DNA of 59,692 bases from Streptomyces aurantiacus JA 4570. GTDB lineage: Bacteria > Actinomycetota > Actinomycetes > Streptomycetales > Streptomycetaceae. Of this stretch, positions 7,907 through 16,816 are shown piece by piece. The notes under the pieces were generated by a model, which was not told the DNA's origin, made no database searches, and saw only the letters and a list, made by a program, of their open reading frames with translations. The translations under genes were made by a program, and so were the position numbers. Where the stretch lies: assembly GCF_000414115.1 (NCBI RefSeq), contig NZ_AOPZ01000176.1, positions 1-59,692 of the forward strand, given 5' to 3'. Each line of letters opens with the position of its first letter. The first letter of the stretch is position 1.

Positions 7907-10360
7907 ATGGCCCGCCGCAGCACGAAGACCCCGCCGCCCGACGACGCGTTCGAGGAGAAGATCCTCGACATCGACGTCGTCGACGAGATGCAGGGCTCCT
8001 TCCTCGAGTACGCCTATTCGGTCATCTACTCCCGTGCCCTGCCCGACGCCCGGGACGGCCTCAAGCCGGTGCACCGCCGCATCGTCTATCAGATGAACGA
8101 GATGGGCCTGCGCCCCGAGCGCGGTTACGTCAAATGTGCCCGCGTCGTCGGCGAAGTGATGGGAAAGCTGCATCCCCATGGCGACGCGTCGATCTATGAC
8201 GCCCTGGTGCGCATGGCGCAGCCCTTCTCGATGCGCCTCCCCCTGGTCGACGGCCACGGGAACTTCGGCTCCCTGGGCAACGACGACCCGCCCGCCGCGA
8301 TGCGGTACACCGAGTGCCGCATGGCGGACGCGACGTCCCTGATGACGGAGTCGATCGACGAGAACACGGTCGACTTCGAGCCGAACTACGACGGCCAGGA
8401 GAGAGAGCCCGTCGCCCTCCCGGCGGCCTATCCGAACCTCCTGGTCAACGGCGCCTCCGGCATCGCGGTCGGCATGGCGACGAACATGGCCCCGCACAAC
8501 CTCGGCGAGGTCATCGCCGCCGCCCGGCACCTGATCAAGCACCCGGGCGCCGACCTCGAGACGCTGATGCGGTTCATCCCGGGCCCGGACCTGCCCACGG
8601 GCGGCCGGATCGTGGGCCTGTCCGGCATCAAGGACGCGTACGAGTCGGGGCGCGGCACCTTCAAGATCCGCGCGACGGTCTCCGTCGAGGCGGTGACGGC
8701 GCGCCGCAAGGGCCTGGTCGTCACGGAGCTGCCCTTCACCGTCGGCCCCGAGAAGGTCATCTCCAAGATCAAGGACCTGGTCGGCTCGAAGAAGCTCCAG
8801 GGGATCGCCGACGTCAAGGACCTCACGGACCGCGCGCACGGCCTGCGCCTGGTCATCGAGATCAAGAACGGCTTCGTCCCGGAGGCCGTCCTGGAGCAGC
8901 TCTACAAACTGACGCCGATGGAGGAGTCCTTCGGCATCAACAACGTCGCGCTGGTCGACGGCCAGCCCCTGACGCTCGGCCTCAAGGAGCTCCTCGAGGT
9001 CTATCTGGACCACCGCTTCAACGTGGTGCGGCGCCGCAGCGAGTTCCGCCGGGGCAAGAAGCGCGACCGGCTGCACCTGGTGGACGGCCTGCTCATCGCC
9101 CTTCTGGACATCGACGAGGTCATCCGCCTCATCCGCTCCAGCGAGAACTCCGCGCAGGCCAAGGAGCGCCTGATCGGCCGCTTCTCGCTGAGCGAGGTCC
9201 AGACGCAGTACATCCTGGACACGCCGCTGCGCCGCCTCACCAAGTACGACCGCATCGAGCTGGAGTCCGAGCGCGACAAGCTGAACGCGGAGATCGAGGA
9301 GCTGACGCGGATCCTGGAGTCGGACGCGGAGCTGCGCAAGCTGGTCTCCTCCGAACTGGCCGCGGTGGCCAAGAAGTTCGGCACGGACCGGCGCACGGTG
9401 CTCCTGGAGTCCGGCGGCGCGCCCGCCGCCGCGGTGCCGCTGCAGGTGGCGGACGACCCGTGCCGGGTGCTCCTGTCGTCGACGGGCCTGTTGGCGCGTA
9501 CGGCCAACGGTGAGCCGTTCGGCGAGAGCGACGGCAAGCGCGTCAAGCACGACGTGATCGTCTCGGCGGTGCCCGCGACGGCGCGCGGCGAGGTGGGCGC
9601 GGTGACGTCCGAGGGCCGGCTGCTCCGGCTCTCCGTGGTCGACCTGCCGCAGCTCCCGGACACGGCGTCGGCGCCCAATCTCTCCGGCGGGGCCCCGGTC
9701 TCCGAACTGCTCTCCCTGGAGGCGGACGAAAAGCTGATCTGCCTGATGACGCTCGACGAGTCCTCGCCGGGCCTGGCGCTCGGCACCGAACAGGGCGTCG
9801 TCAAGCGCGTGGTTCCCGACTACCCCACGAACAAGGACGAGCTGGAAGTCATCACCCTCAAGGACGGCGACCGCATCGTCGGCGCGGCCGAGCTGCGCAC
9901 GGGCGAGGAGGACCTGGTCTTCATCACGGACGACGCGCAGCTGCTGCGCTATCCCGCGGGGCAGGTCCGTCCGCAGGGACGTCCTGCGGGCGGCATGACG
10001 GGCATCAAGCTCACCGACGGCGCGAAGGTCATCACCTTCACGGCAGTCGACCCCGCGGTGGACGCCGTGGTGTTCACGGTCGCGGGCTCGCGCGGCACGC
10101 TCGACGACTCGGTGCAGACGACGGCCAAGGTCACGCCGTTCGACCAGTATCCGCGCAAGGGGCGCGCCACGGGTGGTGTGCGCTGTCAGCGGCTCCTGAA
10201 GGGCGAGGACTGCCTGAGCTTCGCCTGGGCGGGTCCGACGCCCCCGCGCGCGGCCCAGCGCAACGGCATGCCGGCCGAGCTGCCGGAGCCCGATCCGCGC
10301 CGGGACGGCTCCGGGGTGTCGCTGGCGAAGCCGGTGGTGGCGGTGGCCGGGCCGGCGTAG
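7907..10360 (+). CDS. parC: DNA topoisomerase IV subunit A
   Basis: 817 residues. The N-terminal breakage-reunion domain is complete, with the active-site tyrosine at Y134 (AAMRYTECR) and the segment [20 protein letters not shown] before it, where fluoroquinolone resistance changes usually fall. The C-terminal half is the six-bladed DNA-wrapping domain; a loose GyrA-box-like stretch ([12 protein letters not shown]) is near the end. ParC pairs with ParE (at 21840-23963 here) to decatenate daughter chromosomes. Assignment as topoisomerase IV rather than gyrase rests on the parE/hrdB/whiH neighbourhood known in Streptomyces. AAGGAG precedes the ATG. It ends 10 bp before the convergent CobW-type gene's expected stop. 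Confidence 0.93.
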   Translation: MARRSTKTPPPDDAFEEKILDIDVVDEMQGSFLEYAYSVIYSRALPDARDGLKPVHRRIVYQMNEMGLRPERGYVKCARVVGEVMGKLHPHGDASIYDALVRMAQPFSMRLPLVDGHGNFGSLGNDDPPAAMRYTECRMADATSLMTESIDENTVDFEPNYDGQEREPVALPAAYPNLLVNGASGIAVGMATNMAPHNLGEVIAAARHLIKHPGADLETLMRFIPGPDLPTGGRIVGLSGIKDAYESGRGTFKIRATVSVEAVTARRKGLVVTELPFTVGPEKVISKIKDLVGSKKLQGIADVKDLTDRAHGLRLVIEIKNGFVPEAVLEQLYKLTPMEESFGINNVALVDGQPLTLGLKELLEVYLDHRFNVVRRRSEFRRGKKRDRLHLVDGLLIALLDIDEVIRLIRSSENSAQAKERLIGRFSLSEVQTQYILDTPLRRLTKYDRIELESERDKLNAEIEELTRILESDAELRKLVSSELAAVAKKFGTDRRTVLLESGGAPAAAVPLQVADDPCRVLLSSTGLLARTANGEPFGESDGKRVKHDVIVSAVPATARGEVGAVTSEGRLLRLSVVDLPQLPDTASAPNLSGGAPVSELLSLEADEKLICLMTLDESSPGLALGTEQGVVKRVVPDYPTNKDELEVITLKDGDRIVGAAELRTGEEDLVFITDDAQLLRYPAGQVRPQGRPAGGMTGIKLTDGAKVITFTAVDPAVDAVVFTVAGSRGTLDDSVQTTAKVTPFDQYPRKGRATGGVRCQRLLKGEDCLSFAWAGPTPPRAAQRNGMPAELPEPDPRRDGSGVSLAKPVVAVAGPA

Positions 10361-10370
10361 CCGACGCGGC

Positions 10371-11593
10371 TCAGCCGGCTTCGGCTTCGGCTTCGGCTTC
10401 GGCTCCGCGGCTTCGGCTTCGGCTTCGGCTTCGGCTTCGGCGGGAGGCTGCTGCGGTTCCGGCTCCTGTACGTAGCGCAGGACGCCCCACATGCCGAACT
10501 CATCGGTGCCCGGGGCGTCCTCGTCGTTCTCCCGGCACATCGTCAGCTGCTCGTCCAGCGCGGTGACGTCTATGCCGGAACCGATGAGGACGAGCTGGGT
10601 GAGCCGCTTCTCACCGGGCTCCCACGGCTCGGGGTAGAAACGCAGGAACCGCCCCACGGAGTGCACGGCGTACCGGTTGCGGGCGTCGGCGGCGCCGAAG
10701 TCGACGTACCCCTTGATGCGGTACAGCCCTTCGGGCCTGCTGTCGAGGAAGGCGATCAGCCGGCGCGGGCTGAGGGGCGCGTCGGAGGTGAACGCGAGGC
10801 TTTCGTAGCCGGAGTGCAGGTGGGTGTGGGCGGGGTCGCCGCAGCCGCGGGAGCCGTCGTGGTGGCTGTCGTGGGCGTCGTGGCTGTCGCGGCCGTCGGC
10901 GGCAGGGGCGCCCTCCGCGTCAGGGCCGCCGTCCTGCTCGCTCCCGTGGTCGTGCAGATCGTCGAAGGACAGCTGCCCCACGCGCTCCTCCACGGGCTTG
11001 CGGTCGAGGAGGAGCTCCACGTCGACGCGCCCGTACGAGGCGGGGACGACGGCCGCGCGGTCGGTGCGGCGGTGGACCTCGGCGAGGATCCGCTCCCGCT
11101 CGGCGTCGCTCACGCGGTCGGCCTTGTTGACGACGACCAGGTCGGCGATGCCCAGATGCCGGTCGACCTCGGGGTGCCGCTGCCGGGTGGCGTCGAACTC
11201 GGCGGCGTCGACGACCTCCACGAGGCCGCCGTACACGATGTTGGGGTTCTCGCTGGCGAGCACCATCCGCATGAGCTCCTGCGGCTCCGCGAGCCCGCTC
11301 GCCTCGATGACGATGACGTCGATGCGGGCGGAGGGGCGGGCGAGCCGCTCCAGGTACTCGTCGAGCTCACTGGCGTCCACGGCACAGCAGAGGCAGCCGT
11401 TGCCGAGCGAGACGGTGGAGTCGCCGAGCGCTCCGGCGACAGCCATGGCGTCGATCTCGATGGACCCGAAGTCGTTGACGATCGCGCCGATCCTGCTGCC
11501 GCCGCTGCGGTGGAGCAGGTGGTTCAGGAGTGTCGTCTTCCCCGAGCCGAGAAAGCCCGTGAGTACGACAACCGGAATCTGCTGCTCACGCAC
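10371..11593 (-). CDS. CobW/COG0523-family GTPase (putative metallochaperone), frameshifted near 3' end
   Basis: GTG start at 11593 with GAGGGG upstream. The N-terminal G domain has the Walker A GFLGSGKTT, the family metal motif GCLCC, and NKAD for guanine recognition; the C-terminal CobW domain follows (LYRIKGYVDFG). A His/Asp-rich loop in the middle (SHDAHDSHHDG, HTHLHSG) suggests Zn, Co or Ni handling. After WGVLRYVQEPEPQQPP the frame enters a GGCTTC hexamer array and, because of one irregular 8-bp step, reads on as KPKPKP without a stop deep into the antisense strand of parC. Shifting by 2 bases ends the protein AEAEAG at the TGA 10371-10373, just short of parC, which I take to be the ancestral end. 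Confidence 0.75.
10378..10440. repeat. GGCTTC hexamer microsatellite in the CobW 3' end
   Basis: About ten copies of GGCTTC interrupted once by GGCTCCGC (around 10411-10418). The interruption is 8 bases instead of 6 and is the point where the CobW reading frame is lost. Confidence 0.9.
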
Positions 11594-11938
11594 GTGCGGC
11601 CCCTCGCGTCAACTCGCATCAAGCTGGATCAAGTCGCTCAAGACGCGTACACATCGCGGCGACGAAGGTGTACGACGATTGAAGACCGCCCCAGGATATG
11701 TGCGCGTAGACGCGCCGGTTGGTGAACGATTGTTAGCGGCGCTCGCGGGGCACACATTGGGCACGGCGCAGGGATGTGTGGGCCCCCTTTCCTTCCGTGC
11801 GCCTCCTCTCCGCCTCCCAGCCGATCAGAGCCGCTCGGCACTCTGGGAGACGGCAAGCGCCGCCCATCGCTCGCCGGTCCGCACCCTGTCGCCCCGCACC
11901 CGACGACCGGCGGACGGTCGCCTGATTCGGGGGTTGAC
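11594..11938. other. Intergenic region, no gene seen
   Basis: 345 bp between the leftward CobW gene and the rightward DUF6082 gene, holding both promoters. No Zur-type operator was recognised next to the CobW gene. Open frames here look like composition artefacts. Confidence 0.5.
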
Positions 11939-12487
11939 ATGGCCACACAGAAACTATGGACAGGGGAGCTACGCTCCGCGGCCGGGGCGGGGCTCGCCTT
12001 CGCCGCCGGGTGTCTCCTGCTCCTGGCTGCTCAGCAGCGCAAATACACCCAGCTTCGCGCCCAGGTGGACCGCGCGGAACGCGCGGAGTGGCGCCGCGCC
12101 ATGATGGCGGAGCAGCAGGAGCTCCAGCTCTATCTGCTCCGCAAGGCAATCGAGGACCCCGATCTCGCGGCGGTCTACAGCATCGCGGAGGCCGAGTCGC
12201 CCACTCAGCGCCGCCAGTTCCTCTTCGCCAACGCGCTCTACACGAACGCGCTACTGGCCTACCGCAGCAACGTCGTCACCTGGGAGGAACTCCACGGCCA
12301 CCTGCGCTGGATCTGCACCAACCCGGTCTTCCGCCAGTACTGGCACGCCACCCGCCACCAGCGCGCCAGCCTCAAGGACGCTTCGGACGAGGCCCGGGTG
12401 GGCCGGATGACGGACACCATCATCCGCGACCTGGACGAGGCCGACTCCGACGAGTGGTGGGTCGTGGGTGAACCCCCGCCTGAATAG
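11939..12487 (+). CDS. DUF6082-family membrane-anchored protein
   Basis: 182 residues from the ATG at 11939 (MATQKLWTGELRSAAG), preceded by GGGGG; upstream in-frame extension has no similarity. One hydrophobic segment (GAGLAFAAGCLLLLAA, ~residues 15-30) anchors it, followed by a basic helix and the conserved block of this actinobacterial family (ELQLYLLRKAIEDPDLAAVY, FLFANALYTNALLAYR, NPVFRQYWHATRHQRASL). The function of DUF6082 proteins is unknown; they are common and multi-copy in Streptomyces. No operon partner is certain, though a small conserved gene follows on the same strand. Confidence 0.85.
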   Translation: MATQKLWTGELRSAAGAGLAFAAGCLLLLAAQQRKYTQLRAQVDRAERAEWRRAMMAEQQELQLYLLRKAIEDPDLAAVYSIAEAESPTQRRQFLFANALYTNALLAYRSNVVTWEELHGHLRWICTNPVFRQYWHATRHQRASLKDASDEARVGRMTDTIIRDLDEADSDEWWVVGEPPPE

Positions 12488-12650
12488 GTCCAGTTGGAGC
12501 AGCCTGTGACCGAGGTGTAATTGGGAGGGTGTTTAATCGTCCCCGCTCCGTATTTCCGCGCGCGGCGGCGGGCGCGCCCGCGCGCCCGCAACGCGGAGCA
12601 CCGACAGACCCTCCTCATCACCCTCACTCCTCAAAGGACCGGGATCCACT

Positions 12651-12887
12651 TTGAAGATCGTGCGCCGCATCGGTGCGTCACCACGGGAACGAGGCAGTCT
12701 CGCAGGCGACACCTGCCCAGACATCTTCGAACTCAGCACTGGCGACTTCGCAGTCATCGGGACAGAAGCCACAGCGGCGCTCGACAGCGAGCTGCCCCCG
12801 GACGCCGCGCGCGCCGACCACGAACGCATCGTGATCGTCAGCCGCGAGACACTCGTCCGTGCGAAAGCCGACATTCCCAACAGCTGA
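12651..12887 (+). CDS. Small conserved actinomycete protein, unknown function
   Basis: 78 residues starting with TTG at 12651 (MKIVRRIGASPRERGS). AAAGGA lies about 14 bases upstream, a loose but usable site. The body CPDIFELSTGDFAVIGTEAT and ERIVIVSRETLVRAKADIP resembles a small family I recall as widespread in Streptomyces, often next to DUF/XRE-type genes. No domain of known function is visible. It is soluble, acidic and without a signal peptide. It follows the DUF6082 gene after 163 bp that contain a very GC-rich hairpin (about 12555-12600). Confidence 0.65.
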   Translation: MKIVRRIGASPRERGSLAGDTCPDIFELSTGDFAVIGTEATAALDSELPPDAARADHERIVIVSRETLVRAKADIPNS

Positions 12888-13010
12888 TCCGCGGCGCGGA
12901 GTGACGACCGGCGCTCACCGCGCCCTCTCCGTCGAGGTCCTCCGGCCACCCCGTTGAGGCCCACCTCCGGAAGACGAACTCCTTCGCCCGCTCCACCGAC
13001 TTTGCTTTCC

Positions 13011-13044
13011 GTGAGGCCCGCGCCCGACCGGCGCCGGGCCTCAC
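13011..13044 (-). terminator. Terminator after the citrate synthase gene
   Basis: Arms 13011-13024 and 13030-13044 pair over 14 bp with one bulged base. It lies 29-62 bp downstream of the leftward citrate synthase stop. Confidence 0.65.
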
Positions 13045-13072
13045 CGCCGTCTCAGGCCCAGATTCCGCCGTC

Positions 13073-14296
13073 TCAGCCCGCAGGCGCCTCCGGCTCGGGC
13101 ACCGGAACCGGCGGCACCGGCCCCACATACCGCGCCGCCGGGCGGATGATCTTCGAGTCCTGTGCCTGTTCCAGGATGTTGGCGCCCCAGCCGACCACGC
13201 GTGCCGACGCGAACGTCGGCGTGAACATCTCGCGCGGCAGCCCGCACAGCTCCATGACCACGCCCGCGTAGAACTCCACGTTCGTGTGGAGTTCGCGGCC
13301 GGGCTTGAGCTCCGCGAGGATCGCCTCGACCTGCCGCTCGACCTCCACCGCGAACTCCACCAGCTCGCCGCCGAACCCCTGCGCGATCCCGCGGAGCATG
13401 CGCGAGCGCGGGTCCTCGGTGCGGTACACGGGGTGCCCGAAGCCCATGATCCGCTCGCCCGCGAGGACACGTTCACGGATCCAGGGGTCGATGCGGTCGG
13501 GCGTGCCGATGGCGTCGAGTGTGTCCAGGGCCCGGCTCGGGGCGCCGCCGTGCAGGGGCCCGGACAGCGCGCCCACCGCCCCCACGAGGCAGGCGGCGAC
13601 GTCCGCGCCGGTCGAGGTGATGACCCGGGCCGTGAAGGTGGACGCGTTGAAGCCGTGGTCAATGGTGGAGATCAAGTATTGCTCGACCGCCCTGGCCCGC
13701 TCGGCGTCCGGCTGCGAACCCGTCAGCATGTAGAGGTAGTTGGCGGCGTACGGGAGGTCGTCGCGCGGCTCCACGGGGTCCAGGCCCTGGCCGAGCCGGT
13801 ACAGCGCGGTGAGCAGGGTCGGCACGACGGCGGACGCGGCCAGCGCGTCGGCGCGCCGCTGGTCCGTGTCTATGTCGTACACCGGTCGGAAGCCCTTGGC
13901 GGCGCCGAAGAGCGACAGCGCCGAGCGCAGCCCGGCGAGCGGGCCCGACAGCGCGCTGGCGTGGGCGATGCCGGGCAGCGCCACGCGCACCTCCTCCGGC
14001 AGGTGCCGCAGAGCGGCCGTCTGCTGGGCGAAGGCGGCGCGCTGCGCGGCGTCCGGCAGCGTGCCGTGGAACATCAGGTGCCAGACGTCCTCGAAGCTGC
14101 GGGTCTGCGCGAGCTCCACGGCGGAGTACTGGCGGTAGTGGTAGAAGCCCTCGCGTCCCCTGACGTCACCGAGTTGGGTCTCGGTGACGACGACACCCGC
14201 GAGTCCGCGGGGGACCTCGACGGGGGCGGCGGGCGCGGCGACCTCGGTGGGGGCGGCGACCTCGGTGGGGGCGGCGGTGGAGCCATTGATCGACAT
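13073..14296 (-). CDS. Citrate synthase / 2-methylcitrate synthase-type enzyme
   Basis: 407 residues. It condenses acetyl-CoA (or propionyl-CoA) with oxaloacetate. Catalytic landmarks are DHGFNASTF, GPLHGGAPSRAL, the citrate synthase signature MGFGHPVYR with its histidine, and NVEFYAGVVMELCGLP. The short form without an extended N-terminus fits the actinobacterial CitA/methylcitrate class. The first ~30 residues carry an 18-bp repeat (APTEVA twice) not expected in the catalytic fold. GAGGAA precedes the ATG at 14296. It is divergent from a second citrate-synthase-like gene, with a palindrome between them. Confidence 0.9.
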   Translation of the reverse strand: MSINGSTAAPTEVAAPTEVAAPAAPVEVPRGLAGVVVTETQLGDVRGREGFYHYRQYSAVELAQTRSFEDVWHLMFHGTLPDAAQRAAFAQQTAALRHLPEEVRVALPGIAHASALSGPLAGLRSALSLFGAAKGFRPVYDIDTDQRRADALAASAVVPTLLTALYRLGQGLDPVEPRDDLPYAANYLYMLTGSQPDAERARAVEQYLISTIDHGFNASTFTARVITSTGADVAACLVGAVGALSGPLHGGAPSRALDTLDAIGTPDRIDPWIRERVLAGERIMGFGHPVYRTEDPRSRMLRGIAQGFGGELVEFAVEVERQVEAILAELKPGRELHTNVEFYAGVVMELCGLPREMFTPTFASARVVGWGANILEQAQDSKIIRPAARYVGPVPPVPVPEPEAPAG

Positions 14297-14360
14297 GTTG
14301 TTCCTCGACTTCCTCCCTGGACTTGATTTGACTGTCCATGCTTGACTTGAACTCTGTCAA

Positions 14361-14377
14361 TATTGATTGGATCAATA
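14361..14377. promoter_or_regulatory. 17-bp palindrome in the divergent citrate synthase promoter region
   Basis: TATTGATTGGATCAATA is a perfect 7-bp inverted repeat with a 3-bp spacer, AT-rich against the local background, located 40 bp before the HTH-citrate synthase start and 65 bp before the other citrate synthase. It looks like a site for a dimeric HTH protein. The neighbouring HTH-fused citrate synthase is the obvious candidate, which is inference. Confidence 0.5.
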
Positions 14378-14416
14378 CCTTCATCCAGATGTCGGGACGT
14401 GGATACGGTGACGCCC

Positions 14417-15685
14417 ATGACGGATCAAGAAGCGGGCCGCCACGGCGCGTCCGCCCGCCAGGACCGCCGCCTCAGCACCAAGGAGGCCGCGGAAGTGCTC
14501 GGCGTGAAGCCAGAGACGGTGTACGCCTACGTGAGCCGCGGCCAGCTCAGCAGCCGCCGCGGCCCCGGAGCGCGCGGCAGCACCTTCGACCCCAAGGAGG
14601 TCCAGGCTCTGGCGCGCAGGAACAGGCGCGAACCCGCGGCCGCGACCGGCGCCAACGAGCTCTCCGTCCGCACGCGCATCACGCTGATCGACAAGGACCG
14701 CTACTACTTCCGTGGCGTGGACGCGGCCGAACTCGCCCTGCGCCACTCCTACGAAGAGGTCGCCGAGTGGCTGTGGACCGGCGTGCTGCGTCCCGGCATC
14801 CACTTCACGCCGCCTCCGGAGTCGGCCGGAGCGGCGCGCCTGGCCGTGCGCGCCCTGCCGGAGCACTGCGGCCCCACGGACCGGCTGCGGGTGGCGGCGA
14901 TCGCCGCGGCGGCCGCGGACCCGCTCCGCTTCGACCTCTCCGAAGAGGCCGTCATCGGCGCGGCCCGCGCCCTGATCCCGACGCTCGTGGCCGCGCTCCC
15001 GCCCGTCCTGCCCACGCACCGGGACGGCGGCCCGCTCGCCGGTCGCCTATGGGGGCGGCTGAGCGGCCACAAGCCCGACGACGCCTCCCTGCACGCCCTG
15101 GACACGGCGCTGGCCCTGCTCGTCGACCACGACCTGGCGGCGTCCACGCTCGCGGTCCGCGTCGCGGCGTCGGCACGCGCCCATCCGTACGCGGCCGTGT
15201 CGGCGGGCCTCGGCGTCCTGGAGGGCCCGCTGCACGGGGCGGCGAGCGGTCTCGCCCACCGCATGCTCCTGGAGGTCCTGGACCGCGGCACGGCGGCGCC
15301 GGTCGTCGCCGGCGAACTGCGCGCGGGCCGCCGCGTCCCGGGCCTCGGCCACCGCCTCTACCCGGGCGAGGACCCCCGCGCGCGGGCCCTGTTCGGCCTC
15401 CTGGAGACGATGCCGAAGGCCGGCCCCGCGCTCGCCGCGGCCCGCGACGTGGTGGCCACCACCGCCCGCCACACCGACCTGCACGCCAACGTGGACCTCG
15501 CCCTGGCCGTCCTCACCGCCTCGTCCGGCATGGCCGCGGAGGCGGGCGAAACGGTGTACGCCGTGGCGCGCACCGCCGGCTGGATCGCACACGCCCTGGA
15601 GGAGTACGGGGAACGGCCGATGCGGATGCGCCCCGTCGGGCAGTACACCGGGGTGCGGCCGCCCCAGCCGCTGCCCGGCGAATGA
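14417..15685 (+). CDS. Citrate synthase-like protein with N-terminal MerR/BldC-type HTH
   Basis: 422 residues from the ATG at 14417 (MTDQEAGRHGASARQD); an upstream in-frame start would add 18 atypical residues. Residues ~18-55 are an excisionase/MerR-like helix-turn-helix (LSTKEAAEVLGVKPETVYAYVSRGQL). The rest is a citrate synthase fold: GVLEGPLHGAA, VPGLGHRLYPGEDPR and HANVDLALAVLTASSGM. The signature region has GLGHRLYP in place of the usual GFGHPVY. It may be an active enzyme, an autoregulating enzyme, or a citrate/CoA-responsive repressor. Divergent transcription from the canonical citrate synthase around a palindrome favours a regulatory link. Confidence 0.87.
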   Translation: MTDQEAGRHGASARQDRRLSTKEAAEVLGVKPETVYAYVSRGQLSSRRGPGARGSTFDPKEVQALARRNRREPAAATGANELSVRTRITLIDKDRYYFRGVDAAELALRHSYEEVAEWLWTGVLRPGIHFTPPPESAGAARLAVRALPEHCGPTDRLRVAAIAAAAADPLRFDLSEEAVIGAARALIPTLVAALPPVLPTHRDGGPLAGRLWGRLSGHKPDDASLHALDTALALLVDHDLAASTLAVRVAASARAHPYAAVSAGLGVLEGPLHGAASGLAHRMLLEVLDRGTAAPVVAGELRAGRRVPGLGHRLYPGEDPRARALFGLLETMPKAGPALAAARDVVATTARHTDLHANVDLALAVLTASSGMAAEAGETVYAVARTAGWIAHALEEYGERPMRMRPVGQYTGVRPPQPLPGE

Positions 15686-15702
15686 GACCGGCCAGGCCGG
15701 GG

Positions 15703-15721
15703 GCAGGTTAGGCTCACCTCC
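15703..15721 (+). promoter_or_regulatory. DmdR/IdeR iron box
   Basis: GCAGGTTAGGCTCACCTCC matches the 19-bp iron-box core (TTAGGTTAGGCTAACCTAA) in AGGTTAGGCT-ACCT. It ends at the base before the GTG start of the next gene and contains a TTAGGCT that would serve as the -10. A repressor bound here would block transcription when iron is replete. Confidence 0.8.
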
Positions 15722-16627
15722 GTGAGTACGTGCGCGACCGCCTCGCGGGATCTGGACGAACCTCTCGCGGGCACCGCGGCCACCGCCAGGACATGGCTGC
15801 TCCTGGAACAGCCCGGCCCCTGGGGCGCCAAGGCGCTCACATCGAGCCATCTGGATCCTGAGGTGGGCCGCGCCCTGGAGGCGGCCGTCGAGACAACCGG
15901 CGTGCGGATCGCGCTCATCCGGCGCCCGGGCCGCCACGCCGACTGCCACACGCCCGCGCGGCCCCGGGTGTACGCCGCCCACACCGTTCCCGGGAACGCC
16001 TGGCTGCGCTCCCACGTGGTGGACGATCCACGGCAGTTGCTGGACCTGGACTTCGCGGGCCTCGGCGCGGGCGACCACGGCGGTTTCGGCGTCCCGCACA
16101 CCGGGGATCCGCTGGCGCTCGTGTGCACCAACGGCAAACGCGACCGCTGCTGTGCGCTGCTCGGCAGGCCGCTCGCCGGTGAACTGGTCGCCTCCGGAGA
16201 GGAAGGCGTCTGGGAAGTCACTCATCTGGGTGGTCATCGCTTCTCCCCCACGCTGCTCGTCCTGCCGCACGGCTACGCGTACGGCCGCACGGCCGCGCCC
16301 GCCGTCAAGGAAATCCTTCAGGGAGTGCGTGAAGGGCGTGTCGTCACCGAAGGGTGCCGGGGCAGCTCCGCCTGGGAACGCCCCGGACAAGCCGCCGAGC
16401 TGGCGGTGCGCAGGGCCGCGCGGGAGGACGCCGCGGGCGCGCTGAGCGTCGTACGCACGACGGGTGACGCTCCGCGCTGGGACGTGACGGTCGCCCACAC
16501 CGACGGCCGCCGCTGGCGCGTCACCGTGGCGCAGGGCGCTTCGCTGCCACCGCGCCCGGAGAGCTGCGGGGCGGCCCTGGCGTCACCGGCGCGGATGGAC
16601 GTGATGGCGGTGCGGGAGACCACGTAG
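15722..16627 (+). CDS. Sucrase/ferredoxin-like protein (thioredoxin-like Fe-S), iron-regulated
   Basis: 301 residues. It belongs to the sucrase/ferredoxin-like family, a thioredoxin-fold [2Fe-2S] domain: CTNGKRDRCCALLGRPL carries clustered cysteines and WEVTHLGGHRFSPT the conserved histidine segment. A C-terminal region of about 90 residues follows. Members are thought to act in electron transfer; the partner is unknown. The GTG start immediately follows an iron box that contains the -10, so the transcript is probably leaderless (the +1 would fall at about the GTG). Iron control makes a role in iron acquisition or iron-sparing redox chemistry plausible. Confidence 0.85.
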   Translation: MSTCATASRDLDEPLAGTAATARTWLLLEQPGPWGAKALTSSHLDPEVGRALEAAVETTGVRIALIRRPGRHADCHTPARPRVYAAHTVPGNAWLRSHVVDDPRQLLDLDFAGLGAGDHGGFGVPHTGDPLALVCTNGKRDRCCALLGRPLAGELVASGEEGVWEVTHLGGHRFSPTLLVLPHGYAYGRTAAPAVKEILQGVREGRVVTEGCRGSSAWERPGQAAELAVRRAAREDAAGALSVVRTTGDAPRWDVTVAHTDGRRWRVTVAQGASLPPRPESCGAALASPARMDVMAVRETT

Positions 16628-16670
16628 GGCGACGCGGGGCCGCACAGCACGGGCACGGGCACGGCCATCG

Positions 16671-16740
16671 GCACCCGCACCCGCACCCGCACCCGCACCC
16701 GCAACCGCACGCACCCGCACCCGCACCCGCACCCGCACCC
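16671..16740. repeat. CACCCG hexamer array
   Basis: About eleven copies of the hexamer CACCCG with one irregular step (around 16701-16712), lying between the ferredoxin-like gene and the sensor kinase promoter, 77 bp before the kinase start. The upstream CACGGG copies (about 16648-16662) extend it imperfectly. It is non-coding as far as I can see. Confidence 0.85.
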
Positions 16741-16816
16741 AGGAATACCGCCCACCAGGAGATACACACCACACTGGCTTCGGAGTGGCCCGCCCCTCGC
16801 CGTACCGTTCGTACAC

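Noticed and set aside
7868..10370. A very long open frame antisense to parC, continuous with the CobW-type gene
   Set aside because: It encodes Arg/Gly/Val/Asp-rich sequence without family similarity and arises from the mirror-frame composition of GC-rich coding DNA plus the hexamer frameshift.
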